Under the pieces are notes generated by a model that did not search any database, had not been told where the DNA came from, and saw only the letters and a program-made list of their open reading frames with translations. From Pseudomonas sp. CHM02 (GTDB lineage Bacteria > Pseudomonadota > Gammaproteobacteria > Pseudomonadales > Pseudomonadaceae), in assembly GCF_000612585.1 (NCBI RefSeq), contig NZ_JFCA01000066.1, positions 1 to 35,856 of the forward strand: DNA of 35,856 nucleotides, in the 5' to 3' direction. Below are positions 1 through 8,217 of this stretch, in pieces. The position numbers were made by a program, and so were the translations under genes. Each line of letters opens with the position of its first letter. Position 1 is the first letter of the stretch.

Positions 1-10
1 TCGCGCCCCA

Positions 11-35
11 GCGCGGGGGCAAGCCCGCTCACCAC
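11..35. repeat. Partial REP-like element, third sequence type
   Basis: The reverse strand reads GAGCGGGCTTGCCCCCGC, a variant of the Pseudomonas REP core with arms GCGGG (13-17) and CCCGC (24-28). It differs from the two REP types found elsewhere in the window. It is cut by the left edge, so a partner REP cannot be seen. Confidence 0.5.
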
Positions 36-74
36 AACAAGTACGCCTGCCAAAAAAAGTCGAGCGCCACAGGG

Positions 75-398
75 CTAGCTCACCAGACTGCGCAACGCAC
101 TGATCTGTGGAATCTCCACCCGCCGCATATACACCCGCAACGGCTCGGTGATGTTGATGCGGTCGTCGATATTCTGGTCCAGCAGCAACTGGATTCGGTC
201 ACGGGACAGGGTCATGGTCTGCTCCGGGGCCGGTAGCCAGACGAATTCGGCGGTGGGGATGATGCCGTCATCGGCCACGTCCATGCCGAAGGAATCTTCG
301 CTGAAACGCACGATGTACTGGCCTGTCTTGCGATTGAGGCCAACAAAACCGTGGAGTTGGTCGGCGGCCTGGCAGATAAGCTCGGAGGTGATGCGCAT
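75..398 (-). CDS. Conserved hypothetical protein (107 aa)
   Basis: No function is recognised. The protein starts MRITSELICQAADQL and is a small soluble, acidic product with no signal peptide or membrane segment. The start at 398 is chosen over an upstream ATG at 491 because a GAGG ribosome binding site sits 6 bases before it and the extra N-terminal 31 residues look non-coding. A 7-1-7 perfect palindrome (416-430) lies just upstream of the ribosome binding site and may control it. I recall such proteins as conserved in fluorescent pseudomonads but cannot place a family with confidence. Confidence 0.7.
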   Translation of the reverse strand: MRITSELICQAADQLHGFVGLNRKTGQYIVRFSEDSFGMDVADDGIIPTAEFVWLPAPEQTMTLSRDRIQLLLDQNIDDRINITEPLRVYMRRVEIPQISALRSLVS

Positions 399-415
399 GG
401 TAAACCTCACTGAAA

Positions 416-430
416 AGTCCCACTGGGACT
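416..430. promoter_or_regulatory. Perfect palindrome upstream of the hypothetical gene
   Basis: AGTCCCA (416-422), one central base, TGGGACT (424-430). On the coding (minus) strand it is followed by TTTTC and the GAGG ribosome binding site. It could be a repressor operator or a small leader hairpin; the sequence alone does not decide. Confidence 0.35.
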
Positions 431-630
431 GGAAAGATGGTTTACACGCGTGGCGGAAAGTACCGCCCTCTGACGGGGCAGCTGCGGGCAAGAATACTGC
501 AATGCATCCCCTGAAAACCCGAAAATTTTGCCCGTGCGCACGTTAATGTCGGTTTGGTGATAGCGCCTTTCGCAATCAATTGTTAAAAAGGAGGCCTTCT
601 CAAAGTTACCTCCACGAAAGGACTTCGCAT

Positions 631-1758
631 ATGCCTGTCACGTTTACCAAGAGCGCCCTGCTGCTCGCCCTGATGCTCGGCCTTGGCCAGGCACATGCGC
701 AAGACCCGATCAGCCCGGCTGAATTGGCGACCAACGAAGGCATCCCCTACCCTGCCGTCATCGCCCACCGTGGTGCTTCCTTTGATGCCCCCGAATCCAC
801 CGCCGCGGCCTACAAGATCGCCCGCGACCTGGGTGCCGACTACCTGGAAATGGACCTGCAACGCAGCAAGGACGGCGTGCTGTTCGCCCTGCACGACAAC
901 AACCTGCAGCGCACCACCGACGTGGCGACCAAGTTCCCGGACCGCAAGGACGCCCCGGCCAACGAATTCACCTGGAAAGAACTGCAAACCCTCGACGCCG
1001 GCAGCTGGTTCAACGCCGCCTACCCGGACCGCGCGCGCCCAGGTTTCGTCGGCCTGAAAATCCAGAGCCTGGACGACATCATCAAGATCGCCGAAGGCAA
1101 CCCGCAGCACAAACCCGGCCTGTACATCGAAACCAAAGAGCCCAAGCAATTCCCGGGCATCGAAGCCGACCTCAAGAACAAGCTGCTGGACAAAGGCTGG
1201 CTGAGCTCCGCCGGTTCCAAACTGGGCAAGAGCAATACCGGCGTCGGCCAGGGCAAGGGCCGTGTGGTGCTGCAAACCTTCGAAGTCGCCAGCCTGAAAG
1301 AGCTGCAGAAAGAAATGCCCAACACCCCGAAAATCCTGTTGCTGTGGGTGGGTGAAGGCAGCATCGAGCCGAAAAACAAGCAGACCTTCGCCGAGTCCGG
1401 CGAAACCACCAAGGCCGCCTACTACGCCAAGCAAGAGCCAAAAGACGCTGCCGAGTTCGAAAAATGGGTCGACGAAGCCAAGAGCCTCGGCGCCATCGGC
1501 ACCGGCCCATCGGCTGAGCTGACCAACCACGGCGACCAGAGCTATTCGGACCTGGTCAAGCCAGAGATGAACAAGCTGACCCACGACAAAGGCCTGCTGG
1601 TGCACGTCTACACCGTGGATGAGCCGGTGGACTTCGAAAAAGTGATGAAGGCCGGCGTCGATGGCATCTTCACCAACCGCGCCGCCGAACTGCTGAAGTT
1701 CTACAAGCGCTGGCCGTCGTCCAGCGTGCAGGACCTGCTGAACGACTATAAGTACTGA
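631..1758 (+). CDS. glpQ: Glycerophosphodiester phosphodiesterase, secreted
   Basis: Hydrolyses glycerophosphodiesters to glycerol-3-phosphate and an alcohol; GlpQ-type enzymes act in the periplasm. The start at 631 gives 375 aa with a clear signal peptide (hydrophobic stretch at about 8-20, cleavage after AHA near residue 23) and a GAAAGGA ribosome binding site; a start at 580 would bury the signal. GDPD motifs are visible: HRGAS (catalytic His46-Arg47), ESTAAAY (Glu55), EMDLQ (Glu73, Asp75, metal ligands) and HDNNLQRTTD (His88). The length is usual for periplasmic GlpQ. No Pho box was recognised in the 232-bp upstream gap. It is followed without spacing by an AraC-type gene. Confidence 0.93.
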   Translation: MPVTFTKSALLLALMLGLGQAHAQDPISPAELATNEGIPYPAVIAHRGASFDAPESTAAAYKIARDLGADYLEMDLQRSKDGVLFALHDNNLQRTTDVATKFPDRKDAPANEFTWKELQTLDAGSWFNAAYPDRARPGFVGLKIQSLDDIIKIAEGNPQHKPGLYIETKEPKQFPGIEADLKNKLLDKGWLSSAGSKLGKSNTGVGQGKGRVVLQTFEVASLKELQKEMPNTPKILLLWVGEGSIEPKNKQTFAESGETTKAAYYAKQEPKDAAEFEKWVDEAKSLGAIGTGPSAELTNHGDQSYSDLVKPEMNKLTHDKGLLVHVYTVDEPVDFEKVMKAGVDGIFTNRAAELLKFYKRWPSSSVQDLLNDYKY

Positions 1759-2412
1759 GTGAAGGCCGAATGGTCAGGCCGCCTGTGGTTGGGGCGTGAC
1801 TACGGCCTGATCATCGGCGAACTGGGGCGCACCGCGCCCCATGCGCACTACGCCCACCAGTTGATGGTCTGCCCCGGCGCGCCGATCACGGTCAGCCTCG
1901 AAGGGCAGGTCATCACGGCCCACCGCCTGTTCATCCCTTCGCGACACACCCACGCCATTCTCGAGACTCAAGGTGAGGTCACGGTGCTGTATGCCGAACC
2001 TGCCGTGTTTGATGTCGCCCCTTTGCTGCATGAGGACCTGTCCCTGGAGGCCTTGCGCCGACTTCCCCGGCGCAGCCTGGATGATCCGCGCCTGGAACGC
2101 GCCCTCGCCGCACTCGATCGACAACTCACCGGTAAAGTCTCAGCCCAGGCCCTGGCCGAGGCAGCACACCTGTCATTGAGCCAACTGGAGCGGCTGTTCT
2201 CCCATCAACTCGGTTTGCCCGTACGCCGGCTGGTAGTGTGGCGACGGTTGCGCATCGCCCTGCAATTGGCGCTGGCCGGTGGCACATTGACCGAGGCCGC
2301 CCACGGTGCGGGCTTTGCTGATTCAGCGCATTTCTCGCGGACCATGAAGCAGTTGTTTGGTGTGACGGCGGCGGCCTCATTGCGCCAGCTGGATGTTCAC
2401 CTGTTAACGTAA
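1759..2412 (+). CDS. AraC family transcriptional regulator (217 aa)
   Basis: The N-terminal half (about 1-100) looks like a cupin-type sensing domain with HAHYAHQ. The C-terminal part (about 120-212) is the double helix-turn-helix of AraC regulators: LAEAAHLSLSQLERLFS, then LTEAAHGAGFADSAHFSRTMKQLFG. The GTG start at 1759 directly follows the TGA of glpQ, with no good ribosome binding site, so it is probably translated by coupling to glpQ. The last 9 bases overlap the 3' end of the convergent desaturase-family gene. The effector and targets are unknown. Confidence 0.85.
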   Translation: MKAEWSGRLWLGRDYGLIIGELGRTAPHAHYAHQLMVCPGAPITVSLEGQVITAHRLFIPSRHTHAILETQGEVTVLYAEPAVFDVAPLLHEDLSLEALRRLPRRSLDDPRLERALAALDRQLTGKVSAQALAEAAHLSLSQLERLFSHQLGLPVRRLVVWRRLRIALQLALAGGTLTEAAHGAGFADSAHFSRTMKQLFGVTAAASLRQLDVHLLT

Positions 2413-3267
2413 ATCTTGCGGCAATGGCGGTTCCTTGCTCAGGCAAACCGGCCTGAACGGATCGCGCAATTGCGCCCCATAGTCCAGCGGAAAATCCGGC
2501 CGGCTGCCAATCCCCAAGTCACCCGGCCCCATGCGATAGCCCTCACGATAAAACGCCGTGCCCAGCAACCCGTCCCACAGGTTGAAGAACAGCCCGAAAT
2601 TCACATCCCCGGCACGGCCGTATTTCATGTGGTGAAACCGATGCACCGGCGCCCAGGCGAACACCCAGCGCAATGGCCCCAGACGCATGTCCACATTGGA
2701 ATGCTGCAACAGCAGTTGCAGGGCAATGGCCAGCGCCAGCAACTGCGCCACGTCCAGCGGGATGCCCAACAGGATCAATGGCAGCAAGCCCGCCGTGGCT
2801 TCGAGCATCTGATGCAACGGGTGCTTCATCAAACCGTTGAAACCGTAAAGCCGCTGCACGCTGTGATGCACCGCATGCAAGCGCCACAGCACGGCGATGC
2901 GGTGACTGGCGTAATGCATCAAGGTGATGCCGGCATCGGCGAGCACGATCGCCATCAACAGTTGCTGCCATAGCGGCCAGCCACGCGGCCAGATGCCTTC
3001 GAACGCCAGCAGCGCCGTGAGCCCAGGCAGGATCAGCAGGCCCACGGCGTTCAGGCTTTCGTTGACCAAAGCGTGCAAGGTGTCGCGCCGACGATCACCG
3101 AGGCTGCGATTCCACTGCGGTTCATAGGGCAACCACTGCTCCGCCAGGAATGACACTGCAACCGCTGTCACAAACAGCAGAATCAGCGCGTGCGGTTGCC
3201 AGAGTCCGCAAGCGATAAAGCCGAACAGAAATGCAGGCGCATAGATCCCACTCACTAACCGTTTCAT
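2404..3267 (-). CDS. Sterol desaturase / fatty acid hydroxylase family membrane protein (287 aa)
   Basis: An integral membrane di-iron oxygenase family protein. Histidine clusters are in the expected order: HYASH (His118, His122), HAVHH (His131, His134-135) and HRFHH (His209, His212-213). Several hydrophobic segments lie between residues 10 and 195. The family hydroxylates or desaturates lipids; the bacterial substrate is not known here. The start at 3267 matches the first transmembrane segment. It converges on the AraC gene with a 9-bp overlap. Its upstream region is shared with the PepSY gene and holds a PmrA-like tandem box. Confidence 0.85.
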   Translation of the reverse strand: MKRLVSGIYAPAFLFGFIACGLWQPHALILLFVTAVAVSFLAEQWLPYEPQWNRSLGDRRRDTLHALVNESLNAVGLLILPGLTALLAFEGIWPRGWPLWQQLLMAIVLADAGITLMHYASHRIAVLWRLHAVHHSVQRLYGFNGLMKHPLHQMLEATAGLLPLILLGIPLDVAQLLALAIALQLLLQHSNVDMRLGPLRWVFAWAPVHRFHHMKYGRAGDVNFGLFFNLWDGLLGTAFYREGYRMGPGDLGIGSRPDFPLDYGAQLRDPFRPVCLSKEPPLPQDLR

Positions 3268-3350
3268 GCCGAGTCTCCCTTCAAGTGAGCCTCCAGCATG
3301 AAATCCCCCGCCCCGGGCGAATTGAACAAACGGCGCAACCGGTTGAATTA

Positions 3351-3367
3351 ATTAAGGGTGAATTAAG
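3351..3367. promoter_or_regulatory. PmrA-like tandem box ATTAAG-N5-ATTAAG
   Basis: ATTAAG (3351-3356), GGTGA, ATTAAG (3362-3367); the reverse strand reads CTTAAT-N5-CTTAAT, the classic PmrA box, with the 11-bp period of OmpR-family regulators. A plausible promoter for the PepSY gene follows directly: -35 TTGCGG (3368-3373), 17 bp, -10 CTTAAA (3391-3396). The box may instead serve the desaturase gene on the other strand. Confidence 0.5.
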
Positions 3368-3422
3368 TTGCGGTGGTTAACCTGATCCCACTTAAACAGC
3401 TCACCCGAGAAGGACACACACC

Positions 3423-3731
3423 ATGAAAACCTTGACCGCTCTGTTCGCCGCTGCTGCCCTGACCCTGACCGCTGGCCTGGCCCAGGCTGATGTTCGCCCC
3501 GACCAGATTGAAGGCCTGCTCAAGTCCGGCGCCGTGAAGCCTTTCGAGCAACTCAACAACGCCGCACTGGCCACACACAAAGGCGCCACCATCACCGACA
3601 CCGAACTGGACCACAACAGCAGCGGCGTGCTGGTCTACGAAGTCGACCTGACCGATACCGCCGGCAAGCGCTTTGAAGTGAAGCTCGACGCCAAGACCGG
3701 CGCCGTGCTGGAAGACAAGATCGACAGCTGA
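3423..3731 (+). CDS. PepSY domain periplasmic protein (102 aa)
   Basis: A signal peptide (residues 1-22, ending AQA) is followed by a single PepSY-type domain of about 75 residues: a helical segment VRPDQIEGLLKSG, then strands YEVDLTD and RFEVKLDAKTGAVLEDKID. The DAKTGAVLEDK ending is typical of PepSY. Such small proteins are exported and often induced by two-component systems; their molecular role is unclear. An AGAAGGA ribosome binding site lies 9 bases before the ATG, a candidate PmrA-like box and promoter precede it, and a strong terminator follows at once, so it is a one-gene transcript. Confidence 0.88.
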   Translation: MKTLTALFAAAALTLTAGLAQADVRPDQIEGLLKSGAVKPFEQLNNAALATHKGATITDTELDHNSSGVLVYEVDLTDTAGKRFEVKLDAKTGAVLEDKIDS

Positions 3732-3746
3732 GTAACCGCTTCACTT

Positions 3747-3780
3747 AAAACCGCGCCACCTTCGGGTTGCGCGGTTTTTT
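3747..3780 (+). terminator. Rho-independent terminator after the PepSY gene
   Basis: The stem AAAACCGCGC (3747-3756) pairs with GCGCGGTTTT, continues past one mismatch through ACC/GGT, and closes on a TTCG tetraloop (3761-3764). A run of six T ends at 3780. The A-tract makes it potentially bidirectional. Confidence 0.9.
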
Positions 3781-3906
3781 CATGTCCGCGCGTAGGAAAA
3801 CCCTCAATTTAACGAATGAAATTACACCTACATCGCGCAAGGTCGCTAAAATCCCCCCCATCGACGAGGGCATAACGCTCACCACCTTCCGGATCGAGAG
3901 TGCTGC

Positions 3907-5079
3907 ATGGAGCAAAAAGCCGCCGACATCGCCACCCTTGGTCGAATCAGTGCCGTACCCGCGATGCTCAAAGTCATCAGCGACATGACCGGCCTGCGCT
4001 TTGCCGCCGTGGCGCGGGTGACCGACGACACCTGGACCGCCTGCGCCGTGCTCGACCAACTGGACTTCGGCCTCGGGGTGGGCGGTGAGCTGGACCTGAC
4101 CACCACGATCTGCCATGAAGTTCGCGGCTCCCACGTGTCCGTGGTGATCGACAAGGCCAGCGAAGATCCGCTTTACCACGACCACCACACCCCGCGTCTC
4201 TACCAATTTGAAAGCTACATTTCGGTGCCGGTGTTCCGCACCAACGGCGAGTTCTTCGGCACGATCTGCGCCCTTGATCCCAACCCCGCCGACCTGCGCA
4301 GCAGCAGTATCCAGACGACCATGGAATCGTTCGCCCGGGTGCTGTCCTTGCAGATCGAAGACGAAGAAGCTGCGCATTGCACCCAAGCGCAGTTGCAGGA
4401 AGAACGCGGCACCGCCGAACTGCGCGAGCAATTCATCGCGGTGCTCGGCCACGACCTGCGCAACCCGCTGTTTGCCATCAACTTCGGCGCCGAACGGCTG
4501 CTGCGCAAATTCCCACACCCCGCCACCGACACCCTCGTACGCCATATCCTCGCCAGCGGTCGCCGCGCGGCGCAGTTGGTCGAAGACCTGCTGGACTTTG
4601 CCCGTGGCCGCATGGGCAGCGGTATTCCGTTGAACATCAGCGCTTGCAAGGGTTTGCAGCAGGCATTGCAGCACGTGGTCTCGGAGGTGCAGAGCGTGCA
4701 CCCGCAACGGGTGATCCGCGCGGATATCGGCGATTTGCAGGGCGTGAGCGGCGACCGTGACCGCCTGGCGCAGTTGCTCTCCAACCTGGTGGCCAATGCC
4801 ATCCACCATGGCCGTCACGATGGCCCGGTGGAGGTCACGGCAAAGATCGAGCAGGATCGTTTCAACCTGACCGTGAAAAACCCCGGGCAGATCGACGCGC
4901 AAGCCTTGCCCCGGCTGTTCGAACCCTACTCACGTCCCGCCAAGGATACCCCCCAGGCGGGTCTGGGACTGGGGTTGTATATCGTCAAGCAGATTGCCGA
5001 TGCCCATGGCGGTGAATTGAGCGTTTCCACCACCGCCGAGCACGGCACCGTGTTCACGTTCAGCCTGCCTACGGGCTGA
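3907..5079 (+). CDS. Soluble sensor histidine kinase, GAF-HisKA-HATPase (390 aa)
   Basis: No transmembrane segment, so it is a cytosolic sensor. A GAF domain spans about 15-155. The dimerisation domain carries the phospho-acceptor His182 in FIAVLGHDLRNPLFAI. The ATPase domain has an N box (LVANAIHHG, about 290) and a G box (GLGLGLYIVKQIADAHGG, about 353-370). No response regulator gene lies beside it, so it is an orphan kinase. The chemoreceptor downstream is convergent, with abutting stop codons (5077-5079 and 5080-5082). The start at 3907 is preceded by GAGAG. The ligand of the GAF domain cannot be read from sequence. Confidence 0.9.
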   Translation: MEQKAADIATLGRISAVPAMLKVISDMTGLRFAAVARVTDDTWTACAVLDQLDFGLGVGGELDLTTTICHEVRGSHVSVVIDKASEDPLYHDHHTPRLYQFESYISVPVFRTNGEFFGTICALDPNPADLRSSSIQTTMESFARVLSLQIEDEEAAHCTQAQLQEERGTAELREQFIAVLGHDLRNPLFAINFGAERLLRKFPHPATDTLVRHILASGRRAAQLVEDLLDFARGRMGSGIPLNISACKGLQQALQHVVSEVQSVHPQRVIRADIGDLQGVSGDRDRLAQLLSNLVANAIHHGRHDGPVEVTAKIEQDRFNLTVKNPGQIDAQALPRLFEPYSRPAKDTPQAGLGLGLYIVKQIADAHGGELSVSTTAEHGTVFTFSLPTG

Positions 5080-6708
5080 TCAGGCGCCGAGGCGCGCCGT
5101 CACCTCATTCAACTCGCTCGACAACCCGCGCAGGTTGTGGCTCGCCGCTTCGGTGCGTTGCACATTGTCGAGGTTGGCGGTCGCCACCGTGGTGATCTGC
5201 GTGATGTTGCGCGAAATGTCCTCGGCCACCGACGTCTGCTCCTCGGCCGCCGTGGCGATCTGGCGGTTCATGTCACGGATCGCCTCCACCGCCTGGGTGA
5301 TGTGAGCGAGCATGGCGCCGGCCTGGGTGACCTTCTCCACACTCTCGTCGCTGCATGACTGGCCGCTCACGATCGCCTCGGCCGCATCCACCGCGCCGGT
5401 CTGCACCGCTTCGATAATCCCATTGATCTCGATGATCGACGCCGCCGTGCGTTGCGCCAGGCTGCGCACTTCATCGGCCACCACCGCAAACCCACGGCCC
5501 GCTTCGCCTGCGCGCGCGGCCTCGATGGCGGCGTTCAGCGCCAGCAGGTTGGTCTGCTCGGCGATGCCACGGATCACTTCCAACACCTTGCCGATGCGTA
5601 CGCTATCGGTTTCCAGGCGGCGGATGATAGTGCCGGTGTTGAGGATCTCGTTGCGCATCTGGCCGATGGTCGCGATGGTGACCTTCATCACTTCACCGCC
5701 TTCACGGGCTGAATGGTCCGCCTCGTCGGCAGCACGGGAAGCACTGGCGGCATGGCGCGCGACTTCCTGGGCGGTGGCCGACATTTCGGTCATGGCCGTG
5801 GCCACCTGGTCGGTGCGGTTGAATTGATCGCTGGTGCCGGTCGCCATCTGCCCGGCGATAGCGTTCAACTCACCGCTGGCGCTGACCAGGTCGGTGGCGC
5901 TGCGCTGCAGGCGGCTGAAGGTTTCGGCGAGGAAGTCGCGCAAAGTATTCGCGGCGGCGGCCAGATGGCCCAATTCGTCCTGGCGACGGCTGGCCACACG
6001 CTCGGCGAAGCGGCCATGGCTCAGTTGCGTCACGTAGTCGATCAGGCTGCGGATCGGCAGGATCAGGTTACGGTTGATCAACCACAGGCTGAACAAACCG
6101 ATCAACACGCCGGACAGCAGCATGATCGCCAGGCCCACCAGCACGGTGCGCTCGGCGTAGGCACTGATGGCCTTGGATTGCTGGCTGCCTTGTTCGCGCA
6201 GGTCACTGACCAGCGCGCTCATCTGCTCACTGGCGGCGCGGTCCACGCCCTTGACCGCGGTGTCGCCGGCGGTTGCATCGCCGCCTGCCGCCACGTAGGC
6301 GTCGCGGCCCTTCTGGTAGGCCACACCCAGTTGCTGGTGTTCCTGGCGCAGGGTTTCGATGCGTCGGCTCAGGGCCGGATCGCTGGTGGTCTGGGTGACC
6401 AGCCGCGTGAGGATGCCTTGCACATCACGCTGGCGGTCCTGGAACTGGCCCCAGTATTTCTCCATGTCCTGAGGCTGCTTGCCGCGCAGCAACACGTTTT
6501 TCCATTCCTGCACCTGCACTTTGAATTGCAGGTTGGCCTCGTCGATCAGCTGTGAGGTCAGTAACGGCCCCTCGATCAAACTGCGATAACTCTGCACCCC
6601 GTTGGACAGGAAATTGAAACAGGCCAGGGCGATCAACAATATCGCCAACAGGCTGCCACCGAGCAGCGAGAGGATTTGTGCTCTCAGGGAGGTTCGCAAA
6701 ACATTCAT
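5080..6708 (-). CDS. Methyl-accepting chemotaxis protein (542 aa)
   Basis: Transmembrane chemoreceptor. TM1 is about 11-34, a helical periplasmic ligand domain of about 150 residues follows (35-188, four-helix-bundle-like, with EWKNVLLRGKQPQDMEKYW), TM2 is about 189-211, HAMP about 212-265, then the cytoplasmic signalling hairpin with the tip EQTNLLALNAAIEAARAGE near 384-402. The start at 6708 is chosen because TM1 then sits at the N-terminus; an open frame continues upstream to 6918 but carries non-membrane, Cys-rich sequence. No CheW-binding pentapeptide for CheR is seen at the C-terminus. The divergent upstream region carries Pho-box-like repeats, which suggests, but does not show, a link to phosphate. 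Confidence 0.92.
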   Translation of the reverse strand: MNVLRTSLRAQILSLLGGSLLAILLIALACFNFLSNGVQSYRSLIEGPLLTSQLIDEANLQFKVQVQEWKNVLLRGKQPQDMEKYWGQFQDRQRDVQGILTRLVTQTTSDPALSRRIETLRQEHQQLGVAYQKGRDAYVAAGGDATAGDTAVKGVDRAASEQMSALVSDLREQGSQQSKAISAYAERTVLVGLAIMLLSGVLIGLFSLWLINRNLILPIRSLIDYVTQLSHGRFAERVASRRQDELGHLAAAANTLRDFLAETFSRLQRSATDLVSASGELNAIAGQMATGTSDQFNRTDQVATAMTEMSATAQEVARHAASASRAADEADHSAREGGEVMKVTIATIGQMRNEILNTGTIIRRLETDSVRIGKVLEVIRGIAEQTNLLALNAAIEAARAGEAGRGFAVVADEVRSLAQRTAASIIEINGIIEAVQTGAVDAAEAIVSGQSCSDESVEKVTQAGAMLAHITQAVEAIRDMNRQIATAAEEQTSVAEDISRNITQITTVATANLDNVQRTEAASHNLRGLSSELNEVTARLGA

Positions 6709-6845
6709 CGGGGAAAAGCCTCGATACAAGGAAATGGTGCATGCACGCCGTAACTTCCTTGTCCTCAAAGGCACCGCCCATCCACAGCGGTTCTTAACAC
6801 CTTGAATCGGCCGTGCTAGAGGCTTCTTGAACGATTCCTGACAGG

Positions 6846-6863
6846 CGGTCAAATAAATGTCAC
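6846..6863 (+). promoter_or_regulatory. Pho-box-like direct repeat, weaker copy
   Basis: CGGTCAAATAAATGTCAC has GTCA units 11 bp apart and matches the PhoB box consensus CTGTCATAAAACTGTCAT at 13 of 18 bases by my count. It lies 22 bp upstream of the stronger copy. Confidence 0.35.
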
Positions 6864-6884
6864 CACAACGAAATAATTCGCAAA

Positions 6885-6902
6885 CCGTCACAAAACTGTC
6901 AA
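6885..6902 (+). promoter_or_regulatory. Pho-box-like direct repeat, strong copy
   Basis: CCGTCACAAAACTGTCAA matches the PhoB box consensus at 15 of 18 positions, with GTCA units 11 bp apart and an A-tract between. About 8-10 bp downstream lies TGCAAT (6910-6915), a possible -10 pointing towards the zntB-like gene (start 6970). It could also act on the divergent chemoreceptor. Confidence 0.5.
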
Positions 6903-6969
6903 ATCCCCTTGCAATCATTCGCTACGCGACCTGTGAAACGTCCTACAGGCCTTTTCTCTGCGAGCCCTC

Positions 6970-7992
6970 ATGAACCACAGCATCGACCACAGCCACCAGG
7001 ACTCCGATCTGTTTGGCTTGCTTTACGGTTTCCGTTTTCGCCCCGGTGAAAAGGGCGAGCAGATCGATTCGGCCACGGCGCTCCAGGCCCTGCGGGAACC
7101 CGCCGACCCGGAAGAGTTTTTGTGGCTGCACCTGAACCTCGCCCACGCGGCGTGTGAGCGCTGGATGCAGGCACACCTGGACCTGCCGGAAGAGTTCTTC
7201 GAAGCCCTGCATGAGGGCTCGCGCTCTACGCGTATCGAACACGTCGACTCAGCCTTGCTGGCGGTGGTCAACGACGTTGTGTTCAATTTCAGCAGCATGG
7301 TGTCGTCGGATATTTCCACGCTGTGGGTGTGCGCCCGCAGTCGCTTGCTCATCAGCGCGCGCCTGCAACCGCTGCACTCGGTGGACAAGCTGCGCTCGTC
7401 GGTAAAGGCGGGTGAAAGCTTTCGCTCGCCGCTGGCGTTGCTGGTGCACTTGCTGCGCGACCAGGGTGAAGTGCTGACGCAGATCGTGCGCAAGACCAGC
7501 ATCAGCGTCGACCATATCGAAGACCAGTTGCTGTCCTCACGCCTGTCCACCAACCGCGCCGAACTGGGTGCGGCGCGCCGGGTGCTGGTGCGCCTGCAGC
7601 GCCTGCTGGCGCTGGAGCCGGGCTCATTGTTGCGCCTGCTCAACCGGCCACCGCAGTGGCTACAGAAGGAGGACGTGAAGGAGTTGCGTAAATCCACCGA
7701 GGAATTTGCGCTGATCATCAACGACCTGATGGCCTTGGGCGAACGCATCAAACTGTTGCAGGAAGAGATCGCCGCCAACCTCAACGAGCAAAGCAACCGC
7801 ACGCTGTTCACCCTCACCGTGGTGACGGTGCTGGCGTTGCCCATCAACATCATCGCCGGTTTTTTCGGCATGAACGTGGGCGGTGTGCCACTTTCCCAGG
7901 ACCCGGAAGGCTTCTGGATTCTGGTGGCGCTCGTCGCGACCTTCACGTTGATTGCCGGGCGCTGGGCCTTCAGAAAGCGCAAAGACTACTGA
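6970..7992 (+). CDS. zntB: ZntB/CorA family metal ion transporter (340 aa)
   Basis: CorA-superfamily channel/transporter. A large soluble N-terminal domain (1-275, acidic and helical) is followed by two C-terminal membrane helices: about 278-298 ending in the signature GMNVGG (from residue 300), and about 312-333 before the basic tail FRKRKDY. ZntB members move Zn2+ across the inner membrane, driven by protons in characterised cases; the metal here is inferred from family. The ribosome binding site is weak (GAGC). A REPIN follows the stop, and the phosphate transporter gene lies downstream on the same strand. Confidence 0.82.
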   Translation: MNHSIDHSHQDSDLFGLLYGFRFRPGEKGEQIDSATALQALREPADPEEFLWLHLNLAHAACERWMQAHLDLPEEFFEALHEGSRSTRIEHVDSALLAVVNDVVFNFSSMVSSDISTLWVCARSRLLISARLQPLHSVDKLRSSVKAGESFRSPLALLVHLLRDQGEVLTQIVRKTSISVDHIEDQLLSSRLSTNRAELGAARRVLVRLQRLLALEPGSLLRLLNRPPQWLQKEDVKELRKSTEEFALIINDLMALGERIKLLQEEIAANLNEQSNRTLFTLTVVTVLALPINIIAGFFGMNVGGVPLSQDPEGFWILVALVATFTLIAGRWAFRKRKDY

Positions 7993-8010
7993 ATTGAAGG
8001 GCTATCAACT

Positions 8011-8100
8011 GCAGGAGCCGGCTTGCCGGCGATGGCGTTCTGCCGGTAACCCTTCATTGCCTGATGCACCGCTATCGCCGGCAAGCCGGCTCCTACAGGG
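8011..8100. repeat. REPIN (two inverted REPs, GCCGGC type)
   Basis: GGAGCCGGCTTGCCGGCGAT at 8014-8033 is mirrored by its reverse complement near 8074-8093, so the pair can fold into one long hairpin. It lies between the zntB-like gene and the phosphate transporter gene. Confidence 0.92.
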
Positions 8101-8217
8101 TGTGGTGTTTATGGACCGGCGGCATGGCGGATCGATGAAACACTGACCTGTGGCAGCATCTTTGTAACATTCTGCAATGACTATGAACGACATCCTCCCC
8201 ACACTGGATGCTCCGGC

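Noticed and set aside
583..1605. Long open frame antisense to glpQ (340 codons).
   Set aside because: GC-rich codon bias leaves the opposite strand open; the translation is Val/Gly/Leu-rich filler and glpQ is unmistakable on the plus strand.
6709..6918. N-terminal extension of the chemoreceptor.
   Set aside because: It would place 70 Cys- and Arg-rich residues before TM1 and would run through the Pho-box-like region.
8162..8180. Possible Pho box upstream of the Pit transporter (TGTAA and TGCAA units).
   Set aside because: The units are 10 bp apart instead of 11 and lack the GTCA core.
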